Shown: positions 1 through 11,324 of the stretch, in pieces
Position numbering within the stretch: position 1 is the stretch's first letter
Layout of the letters: each line of letters opens with the position of its first letter
Source of the DNA: Gossypium raimondii
Taxonomy: Eukaryota; Streptophyta; Magnoliopsida; Malvales; Malvaceae
Length of the DNA stretch: 64,000 nt
Assembly (NCBI RefSeq): GCF_025698545.1
Contig: NC_068565.1
Location: forward strand, 5,022,001 to 5,086,000
Direction: 5' to 3'
The notes under the pieces: generated by a model
Seen by the model: only the letters and a program-made list of their open reading frames with translations
What the model was told of the DNA's origin: nothing
The model's database searches: none
Position numbers and translations under genes: made by a program

Positions 1-1676
1 CGAACTAAAATTCAAGTCAATTTAATAATTAATTTTATTTACTAAGATAAATTAATTTACATTTTAATTTAATAGAAATAACACATTAATATGAACTTTA
101 ATGGAATAAAACAACCAAGAAAATTAATTATAGTTTAAATATTTAATTTTAAAATTATCATAGATATAATTACAATTTGAATAGCTAATTTTAAAAATTA
201 CTAAGAGCAAATACGTCATTCACTGTTAATAAATTTTGAGTTGATAAATATTTTTGAAAAGAAGTATTACAATTTTAAAATATATTTATAGTTTTAATTT
301 TGGATATATTCTTTTAATTTTTAAAGTTTCAATTTTTAACTATTTAAATGTTTTTTTTTTAAAACTTGAGGTGATTTTATCATAAGAAAATGGGCTCAAG
401 GCATATTATTATTATTATTATTGTCTCAAACCTTGCAAATTGAAAGTAGTGGCTTAAGGAAGACTGTAATCCACTTGTTTTATTGGATAAAACTTATATT
501 TATCCTTCAGCTTTTATTTTGGGTGGTTTTTATAATGATTTAATAGGTTTATTTATTCAGAATTGTTATGAATGGCTGCCTAAATAGGTTGCAATTGGCA
601 GGTTGAAGATGCAGTTGGGGGCAAGGAGGAAGTCAGAAAATGTTTTTAAGGGTTAAAATTAAATTTTAAATTTTAATAATTTATATTTTTATAATTTTTA
701 AAATATTAAATTAAAATATTTAGTAATTTAAAATTCAATCTCGTATTTGGACAATCTATTTAGACAACAATTTAAATAAGACGCAAACTAAAATATTATT
801 TTCAATTAGGCAGATTAATACCAACGGTAACTCATTTTATTTTATATCCTTTTTCATATTTATTATCAAAAATAGTTTGAATGAGAATCAAGGCTTAGAT
901 TTCCTATGCTAATCATCACTAAAATATTAAAAAGTTTCAGAGAAAAATGGGAACATTTGCTGCAGATTGCTTTATCAGTACAACCGTTCATGAGTCCGGA
1001 ATAAATTTCAATAAACAATTACAATTATCATGGAAAGTTTTGATTGAGAGGATTCTTAGTTGATATCTTACTTCAATTATTTAGCTTTCTTTTTCTCCAT
1101 AGTCTGGGATTTTGACGATTTGGCAACAAGTTTGAAATGAATTGCTACATCAATGCTTGACTCAGTCATGAAGTCCGTTTTCAATGTTCAAGTGCTTCAT
1201 CTCTGAAAATAAATTCACACTTCACAGGACTCTTATATTCATCCTATTTACTTGAAACAGTAAATGCTATTAAAGAAGTGAAGAAGGATGGACGCAATTC
1301 CAGTGATTTCTCAGAATGACTTTTAAAGTTTGGAAGCGACTAGGAAAGTGAAGATGGAGCCAAATCATTTGAAATTTAATACATCAATGCTTGAGTCAGT
1401 CATGAAATTAGTTCCTTACCATGACGTACCTATTGAAAATATTGAATAGGAAATTATAAGTCAAGTCGACCACAATTTTTATAAGCTAGAAGTCGTCAGT
1501 AAATCATAGATGTAGCCAAATTTTGTAGGAAAAGTCAACTTCTTAAAAGCAACGTTAGAACAAGGATCTCAACACAAATTTCTCCACTTGGAGTAGACCC
1601 CCCCCCCCCCTTTTTTTTCCATCATGTATAATTAAAAAAAAATTCCCTCTCACAAGTTGTATTTCCACAGAACTTG
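1..1676. other. AT-rich intergenic DNA upstream of RLP-1
   Basis: No coding ORF is supported here. The stretch is AT-rich, with a short (ATT)n run near 404-421 and a C-run followed by a T-run near 1597-1618. From about 1310 to 1440 it resembles segments near 39.78 kb and 59.84 kb (shared phrase GTGAAGATGG, then a region around AATTTAATACATCAATG), so part of it is the upstream module common to this receptor cluster. Confidence 0.6.
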
Positions 1677-4629
1677 ATGGGAAACACTGGGTTAATTATG
1701 GCTCTTATGATGGCGGTGCTGTTGCTTCATTTTGTCGTTTCATTCTCTACCAAAACAACTGATATCAACACAGATCGGTCGACTCTTCTTGCACTGAAAG
1801 CCCATGTTAGTGATCCTCGAAATTTTTTGACAACCAATTGGTCTGTTGATATCTCGATTTGTAATTGGGTCGGTGTCACCTGTGAATCTCGTAATCAAAG
1901 AGTCATAGCTCTCGATCTTTTTAACATGAGTCTCTCTGGCACCATACCACCTGACATGGGAAATCTATCTTTTCTTACTCGGCTCAATATCGGGTACAAC
2001 AATTTTCAAGATCTATTACCGGTCCAGTTGACTAATTTGTATCGATTGAAATTTATCAGCATGTCTGATAACAATTTCCACGGAGAAATCTCATCATGGG
2101 TTGGTTACTTCCCTGAGCTTCAGTATTTGTCTTTGAGCAATAACAGTTTCACCGGTCCTATCCCATCTGATATGTGTGATCGTCTACCCACACTGAAAGA
2201 GCTTTATTTGTCTGACAACAAGCTTTCTGGGAAAATTCCAATAGGTTTATTCAAGTGCAAAGGGAACTCGATGCTTAGGACTCTAGATCTCCGCCGCAAC
2301 CAGATCCAAGGTAAAAAGCATTTGGATTCAATTTTAGCTTATTTTGTTGTCTTTCTCCGACTGCAATTGTCTGCTTTGTTCGACAGGAAAGCCTCAAATT
2401 TTCTTTTACCAAGTAATTTTTTTTTAATAAAAATCATCATGCTTTTCATCAATCATAATAGCTTGTTAATATCTTGCACTTCAACGTTTGAATCTCTTTG
2501 GTTGACCCAGTAATAATTTAATAAGTACTATATCGCATTTCTTCATTATTTATATTGATTTTTAAATTTCTTAATGAAATTTATGTTTAATTTCTACAAA
2601 TTTGTTTAATATTTTAACCTTGTGCATTTCATAATTTTTATAATAATATTTCAAGGACTAAAATATAGAAAAATAAAATGCTGAATTATTTCATTTTTTA
2701 AAGTAACTTTTATATATCTTTACCCAAATAAATTTTTATTTATTAAAATATTAGATTTCTATCCAAATTATAAGTTCTGACTTGCTTAACTCACATATAA
2801 TAATTATTTGATTAGGAAAGAAAGAGAACAAAAGTAAATGGAAATTAATAAAAGGAAAATTACAAATTGGGCCTTATTTGATTAAGACTGTATAATAGAT
2901 GTAGAATAAATTATAGGCAATAAAATTTGGATTATTGGACCATACCTCTTTTAAATTAAAGAAAAAAGAGGTACGATAACAAACCTTTTTTTACATTTGT
3001 TTAACAAATTAATTCTATGGTGCAGGTGTAATCCCACAGCAAATTAGTAATCTAACAGGTCTGAAAGTTCTATATTTATCCCATAACTTTTTAACAGGTA
3101 TTATATAATATTTCTTCACTTTTCAATTTCACTAATTAGTAGTTTAGTATGCATATATATATATATATATATATGCGCCTGATTGTGAGAATTAGGAATA
3201 GAACCCAACCCAATGAATTAGAAAATTGGGAAAGGGATGATATGGTTAGGTTGAATTTGTTCATTGTATCGATAATGCAGGACATATTCCAGTTACCTTG
3301 GGCAATCTAAGAGATCTAGAATTGCTGGACCTATCGGAAAATGATTTAAGTGGAACACTTTCATCCTCGGAAAGGAGCTTCCTGTCATCATTAGCTAATT
3401 GTAGTGGGTTGACAACCTTGGCATTTGGAAGTAATCCATTAATCAGTGGTTACCTTCCGCCTTCTATAGCAAATCTCTCGGTTTCTCTTCAATATTTCGA
3501 TGCTTCGAGTTGCAGCATTAGTGGTAGCATTCCAGGGGAAATTGGTAACTGGAATGTTGCTACATATCTGGATTTTTCTGGAAATCATTTTTCAGGTGCA
3601 ATCTCAGACAGAGTTTGTAAGCGGAATAATGATTTGAGATATCTTGCCGTTAATGACAACCAATTGGAAGGAACATTACCGTTGTCTTTAACTAATTGCA
3701 GTGAAATAGTATTTTTGAATGTTGCAGACAACAATCTAAGCGATACATTTCCTCATTGGTTAGGTATTCTTCCACAGCTTCGAGTTCTTATTTTGAGATC
3801 TAATAGATTTCACGGTTCCATTCAAAGTTACATAGCCACATCTTCTTTCTCCAAATTGCAAATTATTGATCTCTCTCATAATGACTTCACTGGCCTATTG
3901 CCAACCAATTTCTTCCAAAATCTCATGGCTATGAAAGAAGCTGAATACGTAGACAATGGTAATTGGTACTCCCTTGTTGTTAATTTAACTATTAAAGGCT
4001 TGGAGCTAGAGTTTACGCTAAAAGTACGTATGCCCTTATTAACATGCATAGATTTGTCGATGAATGGATTCCATGGAGAAATTCCTAAGGTAGTTGGAGA
4101 GCTTAGATTGCTTCAAGCACTCAATCTCTCTCATAACAGCCTGACTGGTCCTATCCCACCGTCATTTGGGACTTTGGCAGCACTTGAATCAATAGATCTC
4201 TCATTTAACAGGCTGAGTGGCAGAATCCCTTCCCAATTGACAAATTTGACATTTCTTCAAGTGTTAAGGTTTTGGAACAATAATCTTGTGGGGCCCATTC
4301 CCCATGGGAAGCAATTTGATACATTTGAAAACGACTCTTATCGAGGAAACTTGGGTTTGTGTGGATTCCCATTATCAAAAGAATGTAACAATGATGAAAT
4401 AGCAGAACCAGCACAAGATGAGGAAGATAATGGTAATGGTAATGGAAATGGAAATGGAATAGCTTTTATTTGGAAAGTTGCAATGATGGGGTATGGATCT
4501 GGAATGGTATTAGGAATTAGCATAGGATACATTGTATTCACGACAGGAAGACCGCGGTGGCTTGTAAGAAAGATTGAGAGAGATTTGCAAAACAAAGTTT
4601 CAAGCTGGTTTGGGAAGAAAAGTAAGTAG
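1677..4629 (+). CDS. RLP-1: chimeric LRR receptor-like protein (LRR-XII-like N-terminus, Cf/Ve-type RLP C-terminus)
   Basis: Three-exon model: 1677-2310, 3026-3097 and 3281-4629. The exons total 2055 nt, giving 684 residues plus stop with all phases consistent. The introns are GT-AG and exon 2 is exactly 72 nt, one LRR. The start is the first ATG; the TTG before it is not used. Residues 1-24 form a signal peptide, followed by an LRRNT cap with CNWVGVTC, then LRRs typical of LRR-XII kinases such as FLS2/EFR relatives. From about nt 3600 onward the LRRs are of RLP type (VCKRNNDLRYLAVNDNQLEG). An acidic Asn/Gly run, a membrane helix with Gly-rich spacing (MMGYGSGMVLGISIGYIVF) and a short basic tail follow. 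No kinase is present. Family knowledge says such proteins are plasma-membrane immune receptors that signal through SOBIR1/BAK1. The chimeric reading is inferred from family style; ligand and function are unknown. Confidence 0.82.
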
Positions 4630-5050
4630 TCCTGCAAATCCATCTTTATATGTGAGTTATTGTATTTCATAGAAATAAACATTCAACTTTTTCCATGCTA
4701 AATGAATAATTAGGTAAATCACAAATTGATTATTTTTATTTTCATCCATCAGGAATGAGTCCGAGAAAAGATGAAGTTCCTCAGCTTGTACAAGAGCAAG
4801 GTGTATGTATGTAATGCATCCATAGCAGCTTCTCTCCATGGAATGTATGTTCTGATAATGGGAGTTCTTACTGATAGTTTGCTTTGGTTTTTCTGCTTTT
4901 CTTTGCATAGTTTTTCAGCTTTCATGGTCTGGGATTTTCGCCTTTCGCAAGAAATTTGCGTGTGCTAAACTTTACTAATGATCGTAATGTTTTTTTTTTT
5001 CAAGGCAATCAGTTCTGTACCGGTAGATGTATTGTTCCGTATTCATGGGT
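4630..5050 (+). other. RLP-1 3' untranslated region with a probable 3'UTR intron
   Basis: Past the stop, a donor-like TATGTGAGTT near 4660 and an acceptor-like CATCAG near 4750 suggest an intron in the 3'UTR. RLP-3 and RLP-5 show the same layout. No coding region is supported. Confidence 0.5.
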
Positions 5051-5480
5051 GTTTGTGGCTTGTAAGAATGGTTGAGAGAGATATGCAAAACAAAGTTTGA
5101 AGCTGGTTTGGGAAGAAAAGAAAGGAGTCCTGCAAATCCATCTTCATTATGTGAGTTACCGTACATCATTAAAATAAATGTCCTTTCTTTGGCATGCGAA
5201 ATTAATTATAAGTAGATAGATCTCAATAATTTTGTAAAATCAAAATTAGACCATTTTTATTCTCATTCATCAGGTAACTTCCGAGATGAGTCTAAGAAAA
5301 GATGAAGTTCCACAACCTTTATAAGAGCGAGCTGACATGTATGTTCTGCATCCATAGCTGCTTCTCTTCATGGAATGTTCTGGCTGGTAGCTTGCTCCAG
5401 TTTTTCAAAATTTTTCCAAAGTTTTTCAGCTTTCATGGTCTGGAATTTTGACAATTTGTCAAAAAGTTTGTTTTAAAGTG
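5051..5480 (+). repeat. Tandem partial duplication of the RLP-1 3' end
   Basis: The tail coding sequence and 3'UTR of RLP-1 (from about 4553) recur here at an offset near 498 bp. The copy covers the GGCTTGTAAG...GAGAGAGAT tail codons, the TCCTGCAAATCCATCTT 3'UTR and the CATCAG acceptor-like region. The copy has no ORF upstream and is not coding on its own (it reads KVstop after the first tail codons). It looks like a decayed duplication of only the last part of the gene. Confidence 0.75.
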
Positions 5481-5794
5481 TAGAAATAAATTGCAACACC
5501 CCCTATAAGCAGTTCTCTGTTTTGGATTGGTGTTTGTTTGCAAAATTTTAGTAGGGATGGTAACAATTTTCTTCAAGGCAGCTGGTAATGGGACCGAATC
5601 TCTGATACTTCGACATCCCTCACTCGTTAGATAAAATCTCACCAATATACAAGACTATCACTATTTAATTAAATTCAAATAAATTAAAACATTTAATATA
5701 AAAATCATAGAGATCAAAATTTGTTTTGAAGATAACTTTCAAATTGTGTAGTAAATGAAGGAAGTTCAAAATAAAATTTTGTCTTAGTAGTATC

Positions 5795-5944
5795 TGTAGC
5801 AGGCCCAATTGCCCGGGCCCAGAATAATAAATAAAATCATGAATAAAAAGTCATCACCGATCACACCTTTACAAAATGTCGGTGACGACTCCTATTTTTG
5901 TTTTTAAAAGTTGATCCCCTTTTATTAAAAAAATAGTTTCGACA
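5795..5944. mobile_element. 150-bp internally deleted solo LTR with perfect target-site duplication
   Basis: The left edge TGTAGCAGGCCCAATTGCCC matches the LTR start style of the large element at 24986. The right half (GATCACACC..., GGTGACGACTCC, ...TTTCGACA) matches that LTR's end. Five bases GTATC flank both sides (5790-5794 and 5945-5949). It is a 150-bp remnant of a roughly 2-kb Tat-like LTR in which nearly all internal sequence is lost while both termini and the target duplication remain. Confidence 0.8.
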
Positions 5945-7470
5945 GTATCGAAAATATAAAACTTTGAAATGTTTTGAAAATTTCAAAGAAATGAAATAAT
6001 ATCTTAAATCATCACAACTCAAGTTTATAATTAAAATCAAAATTTGTAAAAATATTAAAAGGAGCGAGTTTAACTACTCATTGAGTAACTAGCATTTCTC
6101 TTAATTGGATTAAACAAACATAAAAATATTTAGGCCAAATATCTTATTGGAAATACGTAATCGCAAACTTTATAAGTAACCCGTAATGATATAATCCAAA
6201 ACATATTTCATGTTAAAACAGTAATTAATAAAAAATAATAATTTCAAAATACACTAATAGATAAAAAAAATCAACTCTTTTTTTATCGCTATGATCACTC
6301 TTAACCTTGATGGCAAAGGTCAAAAACCACAATTCACCCTAGTAAAAATGGGTCAAAACAAAAGCCATAAATCTCCCCCAACAGTAATGGTTCAAAAACC
6401 ACTATTGGCACGGTTGAAACTTATTTCTAAGCACAAAATACATGTCAATACAAACCATATTTAACCCATTGGTAAGGTTGGAACATAGCATACCGAAAGC
6501 AAATTTAAAATCAAAAAATTGAATTTCTTGTAATGTCTCAAATATACATATAAAACATACTTCATATAACAAGACGTAATTTAATATTATATTCCCTCAA
6601 AACATATTATATATAAATATACCAAAACATTATTTGAATAGCATAAATATACCAAAAGCATAATTCAAAAACACATTTCTCAAAAATAATCACATAATCC
6701 AATTTAAATATAGAAAAATATTAACACTTAACTAATTCAAAATTTCACTTTGTTAATTTAAAACCATACTGGCATGTTTAACCTAATTTTCATAAAACAT
6801 GAATAAAATATCATATATTACTTAAATACCATAGAACATTTTAAGTCGATTTTGAAAATTAAACACCAAAGAAATATTGACTTGTGTGGCGTACAATAAT
6901 TTTTATAAGTCTCCTAATAACTTAAAATTTAAGAATAGAACTTGAAAATCAAAATTTGATCAACAAAGCATAGACTTAAAAGCTATGACTTTTCGTGATA
7001 ATCCTAAGACATTTCAGTTGTGGATCAATTCCTTAATAAATTAAGACAATTGTACAATTTAATAAGACTATCTTTTACCTCAAAATTAAGTAAATTAAAT
7101 TTAATAAAATACATGCATATTATAAGAAATTTTAATATATTAATAAAAATCAATTTAGTATAGTTTCCAACAAATAAATATTTTTAAAAATAATTAAAAT
7201 CAAATTTTCAAAATTTTGAAATCGTCCTAAACATCGAGATGATTTGGCTTAGTTGAAGCCATTCTCAAATTTTACTTGGTATTTCTACAAAGCAAAAACA
7301 TGATTTTGAATAAAAAATTTAATACTAAAACTAAAAATTTATTTTATTAAAATCAATTTCCAAATTTAAAACATAAGAAATCATCATAGTTATCTAGATT
7401 TATCTGTGTTAACAATTTCAACTTACTTTAGAGTCTTATAGTTTTGTAGCACAAAATTCTTGATTATGAT
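5945..7470. other. AT-rich intergenic DNA with a dispersed repeat
   Basis: No coding ORF is supported. The part from about 6245 to 6480 (AATCAACTCT..., ATCACTCTTAACCTT, then GGCAAAGGTC) is a dispersed repeat that recurs at 9830-9990 and 18695-18840 upstream of RLP-3 and RLP-5. The remainder is AT-rich DNA in which nothing is recognised. Confidence 0.55.
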
Positions 7471-8255
7471 AATAAGAAAGTTTAGTTTAAAATTACTTCT
7501 TATTTAGATTAAATTAGAGCTCTAGTATAGTTAAGAGTTCTATTTAGATTTATTTAGCTATCTTTGTATTGTACACAATGGAGACAATTTATTATTATTC
7601 TATTTTTGTTTTGAGTTAATAAATTCCTTTTATGTTTTCTTTTCAGAAATTCCTTTTGAGTTTCTTTTTAGAAGAGTTTTTAACAATCTTTTTAGATTGT
7701 GAAGGTCATTTTGAAACTTTTTCTTGTCAAGATTTCTATTTTGGAGAGGAAATTAGAGTCGCTTAAAGGGATTGTGAATTTTTCGTATTTCCAGGTTTCT
7801 TAGGATTTCTACCTACCATGTTCTTTCTTTCCATCTATCTTCTTTATTTTCATTGTTCTAATATTTGATTTATTTATTTATTTTGACTTGGATTCTATTG
7901 CATTTCAAGTTGAAATCCAAATTTATTTTTGAACGTCTATAGCCCTAAGTCAAATTCGTGACCTGAATAAACTTTACAATCCACTGTCGCATTGATCCGC
8001 CTCATTCTTTATCATTGGTATCAGATTTGGGCATTTTAGGTGTTTTTTATGTTCTTATAAAATTGGTTTCCAGCAAATAACATCAAAACAATTTTTTTTT
8101 ACTTAGACAATTTTCGGAAAAAATATATTTCAGTGGGTAAACGTTTTTGATCTGAAATTTTACATACTATTTATTGACACTATTTTAGAATATAAAAAAT
8201 ATTTTCCAAAAAAAAGTGATAAAAAAGTATAGAAAAGAATAGAAAAAAAAAAGAT
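7470..8255 (+). mobile_element. Truncated LTR retrotransposon end (3' part of LTR, primer-binding site, start of internal region)
   Basis: This is similar over its length to 62540-63360. The LTR portion ends at TTATCA (8014), followed at once by TTGGTATCAGATTTGGG. That is close to the TGGTATCAGAGC primer-binding site complementary to initiator tRNA-Met. About 220 bp of internal sequence follows before an abrupt junction with RLP coding sequence at 8261. No gag or pol ORF survives. Confidence 0.7.
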
Positions 8256-8260
8256 TGGAC

Positions 8261-8957
8261 AGTCCTCGAGATCGTTATGACAGTCCCGAAAACTATTAAA
8301 AAAAATGTGAAAGTAACCATGAAATGGTTGGAGATAGAGCTAGATCTGGACAAATCATTAACTAATTTCACACTCATTGATTTTTCAAACAATCGATTCA
8401 GTGGACGAATCCCTGAGGCACTCGGCGAACTTCATGCTCTTTTAGTGCTCAACCTCTCACACAACAGATTAAACGATACCCTATACCACCGTCATTGGCA
8501 AATATGGCAGCACTTGAATCATTAGATCTGTCATCTAACAAGCTTGGTGGTAGAATTCCTTCCGAGTTAACGAAACTGACATTTCTGGAAGTGCTAAACT
8601 TGTCGCAAAACAATTTTTTCGGACCAATTCCGGTTGGACATCAATTCAATACTTTCGATATTGATTCCTATGCTGGAAACTTGGGTTTATGCGGCTTCCC
8701 ACTATCAAAGAAATGTGGTAGTGAGGAGGAACGAAAGCCACCAACACCAAAGCTTGTGGAAGATGGAAGATTCTGCAATACCCTTTATTTGGGAACTTGT
8801 AATGATGGGGTATGGGTGCGGAGTGGTGTTGGGATTGAGTACGGGATACATAGTATTCACAACTGGAAGACCGTGGTGGTTGGTTAGAATGGTTGAGAGA
8901 GACTGGCAGAGGAATTTTACAAGATGGGCCCGCAGGATTGGAAGAAAAAGAAACTAG
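8261..8957 (+). pseudogene. RLP-2: 5'-truncated, frameshifted RLP fragment (C-terminal LRRs, membrane helix, tail)
   Basis: It corresponds to RLP-3 from the island region (nt 13643) to the stop. Relative to RLP-3 there is a 2-bp insertion near 8483 (CCCTATACCACC against CCCTACCACC) and a 1-bp insertion near 8766 (GATGGAAG against GATGAAG), so the frame is lost and then regained. Everything before the island domain, including signal peptide and most LRRs, is missing and replaced by retroelement DNA. The homology continues through the 3'UTR to about 9255. It cannot make a receptor, though it carries a nearly intact C-terminal template that could serve in gene conversion. Confidence 0.85.
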
Positions 8958-9255
8958 CACTTCATCCAAATTGCATAGGTGAGATTCAAATATGTTTTGC
9001 TTAAACTTGGACCAAAAATTGTATTTACTTTTTAATTGATAATGCATATATAGTAATTTAGACTTAACTTTTCCATTCTATTTGCCATAGTTGGACCTGA
9101 GGTGAATTGGAGGGAAAATGAAGAACTGCTTCTGTAAGATTTGGGTCGAAGCCTCTGTTCTTACCTTTTGGGTTCATTTTCAAGGCAGTGGCTCAATGAT
9201 AAGATGAAGCTGTTGTTTGAGGATAGCTTGCTCTTTCTTGGCTTATTATTCAACT

Positions 9256-9624
9256 TCGATAATATGGGTGTTTTTATTTGTAAATTTACATTTATGGATT
9301 TATGTTCTACTTTTGTAAGAATATGTACTGTTTTAATTCCTGTTTTCAGGTATGTTTTATCCTTAATGTGTTTGAATACAACTTTTCTTGAATATTCAAA
9401 GAAAACTTAGTAGTTTTGGTCATCTTTGTTTGAATTGTTTATACTTTGCCAATTCTTGCTTTGTTTCTGTTGTCAGGATTGTTAAGATTTATTTTGGATA
9501 TTAACAAGATTTATTTGCTGTTTTTTTTTTATATTAGACAATGGTTAAAATTTGATTTTGATATCTATACTATGCTCAAATTATGATTTGATATCCTTAT
9601 ATATTAATTTATGTTGCTTAGAAA
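9256..9624. other. Intergenic DNA between RLP-2 and the first duplicated segment
   Basis: AT-rich and 3'UTR-like. A short open frame runs through it, but nothing in its translation resembles a protein family. Confidence 0.4.
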
Positions 9625-10250
9625 TTGATCATTGTGACTTAATGAGTGAATGTAGGTTTCGTGGGTTCCAGACGTGTGATTTGTCAAATTAGCAATCAAG
9701 TGTGTGAAACTAACCCGAAACCTTGCTCGAAACTTGAGAAAATTATGAACTAGGGATTGTTTTCGAAATTACCTAACCAATATAATGCTCAAATCCTCAC
9801 TTCTGTGCTTGTTTAACAGCCTAAATTATATCGCTAATAGATAAAAAAAAATCAACTCTCATTATATCGCTAAGATCACTCTTAACCTTAATGACAAAGG
9901 TCAAAATAACAATTAACTGGAGTGAAAATAAATTGAAATAAAAACCACAATTAACTCTAGTGGCAATGAATTGAAACAAAAATTAGGGTTAATATTTTCT
10001 CATTTTATTTAAAATTTAAAATTGTGACGTTGATATTTTAATTTTATCGATTCTTTGGTATAAAATAGAGGGTGGATGGAAATATTTTATTTGAGAAAAT
10101 GTTATCTTGATTTGGTGCAGATATTAAATACGAAATTATGTTTATAGTCTTTTAATTTCAAGCTACTTTCACATGACTCTTTCCATAGTCTGCTAAGCGG
10201 GCAATAATATAAAAAACAGAAACCACTCTTTTAAATGAATTGTGGACATG

Positions 10251-10300
10251 GTTGACCAAGACCATATCAAGTCAATATACTGCTCTCCACTACTACTTTT
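10251..10300 (+). promoter_or_regulatory. Conserved W-box-containing motif
   Basis: A block reading GGTTGACCAAGACCAT, then AAGTCAAT and CTGCTCTCCACTA recurs at 15073-15116 and 19146-19195. TTGACC is the core of the W-box bound by WRKY factors in defence genes. Its recurrence in front of several cluster members suggests a shared control module. Confidence 0.5.
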
Positions 10301-11187
10301 ATTTTCATCAATCATGCATAATTGTCTTCCACACCTTTCTCTTTATTTTATTTTTATTTTTTTGTTTTCCAATTTAGTGTGAATGCTTAGAAATTACAGT
10401 AGCTGGGAACAAAGACCATGAAATTAGTAAATTAATATATTTGTTCCATATTTTCTGAAATAACTTAAAATTTTATTTGTCTCACAGTGAAAGGAGAAAT
10501 TACATCATAGCACACTTGTTCACACTAGGCCATCCCCTTTAGGACGGCTACTGCCATTTCCTCTTAATTCAGTGTATATATAGGACATATATTAATTGCC
10601 AAATGAATCAACAAACTCACTACACTTACTGACATTGACATTCAAGAAATCTGATACAATCAAACTAAAATAGAGTAAATAAAACTTAAAAAAGACAAAA
10701 GGTAATTTAACAAACAGACTAAACAAAAAAAACATTGATTTTAGAACATGTGAATCTTATTCACACTTTATCTTGCAGTTCGCCAAAACCTTTAACAGTT
10801 GAATTTGCATCTTTGATGAGCTCTTATCTTTGATTAAATTTGCGTCTTGATGAGCTCGCACCTTTGAATTAGCTCATAACTGTGGATGAACTCACAGATT
10901 TGAATGAGTTAGTAGGTACGCGATCTGGTTTCATCATTTAATGAATGATCACTCTGCAACATTTATAATGGTGAATATAAAATCAAATTAAAATAGAGAA
11001 AGTATATCATGTACGTTAACGCGTAATTAAAAGAGTAAAATAAAACATAAAAGACAAAATGATATTCTGTAATTGAAATAATATAATAAAAGAACAGCTG
11101 GAAGGAAAGGTCTTTTCTGAATAAGTAAAATAAGTTTTTTTAAAGACTCGGGAAAGACTTGATAACAGTCCACATGAAATTAGAGAA

Positions 11188-11195
11188 TATAAATA
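11188..11195 (+). promoter_or_regulatory. TATA box of RLP-3
   Basis: TATAAATA sits 130-137 nt upstream of the RLP-3 ATG. RLP-5 has the same element at the same distance. Confidence 0.6.
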
Positions 11196-11324
11196 GAGGC
11201 CAATGAATCAACTTTGGCATAGCATCTCTAAAGCCTACATCCCTCAACTTATAGCAAATTTCCAATTCCGTTTTCCTTAAAACACTGCCCCCTTTCATAG
11301 CTTCTTCCTTATTAGGTTCTAAAA

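Larger units (their letters stand above)
9625..11324 (+). promoter_or_regulatory. Upstream region of RLP-3 (duplicated upstream of RLP-5)
   Basis: It is nearly the same as 18486-20038 upstream of RLP-5, with small indels. It carries a WRKY-box-like TTGACC (10252-10257), a nearby reversed GTCAA (10271-10275), and a TATA box TATAAATA at 11188-11195, 130-137 nt before the ATG. A dispersed repeat lies at 9830-9990. Motif roles are inferred from known plant promoter elements. Confidence 0.6.

Noticed and set aside
9141..9410. 89-codon plus-strand open frame after RLP-2
   Set aside because: It starts in the 3'UTR duplicated from the receptor genes and has no protein similarity or conserved start in the paralogous copies.
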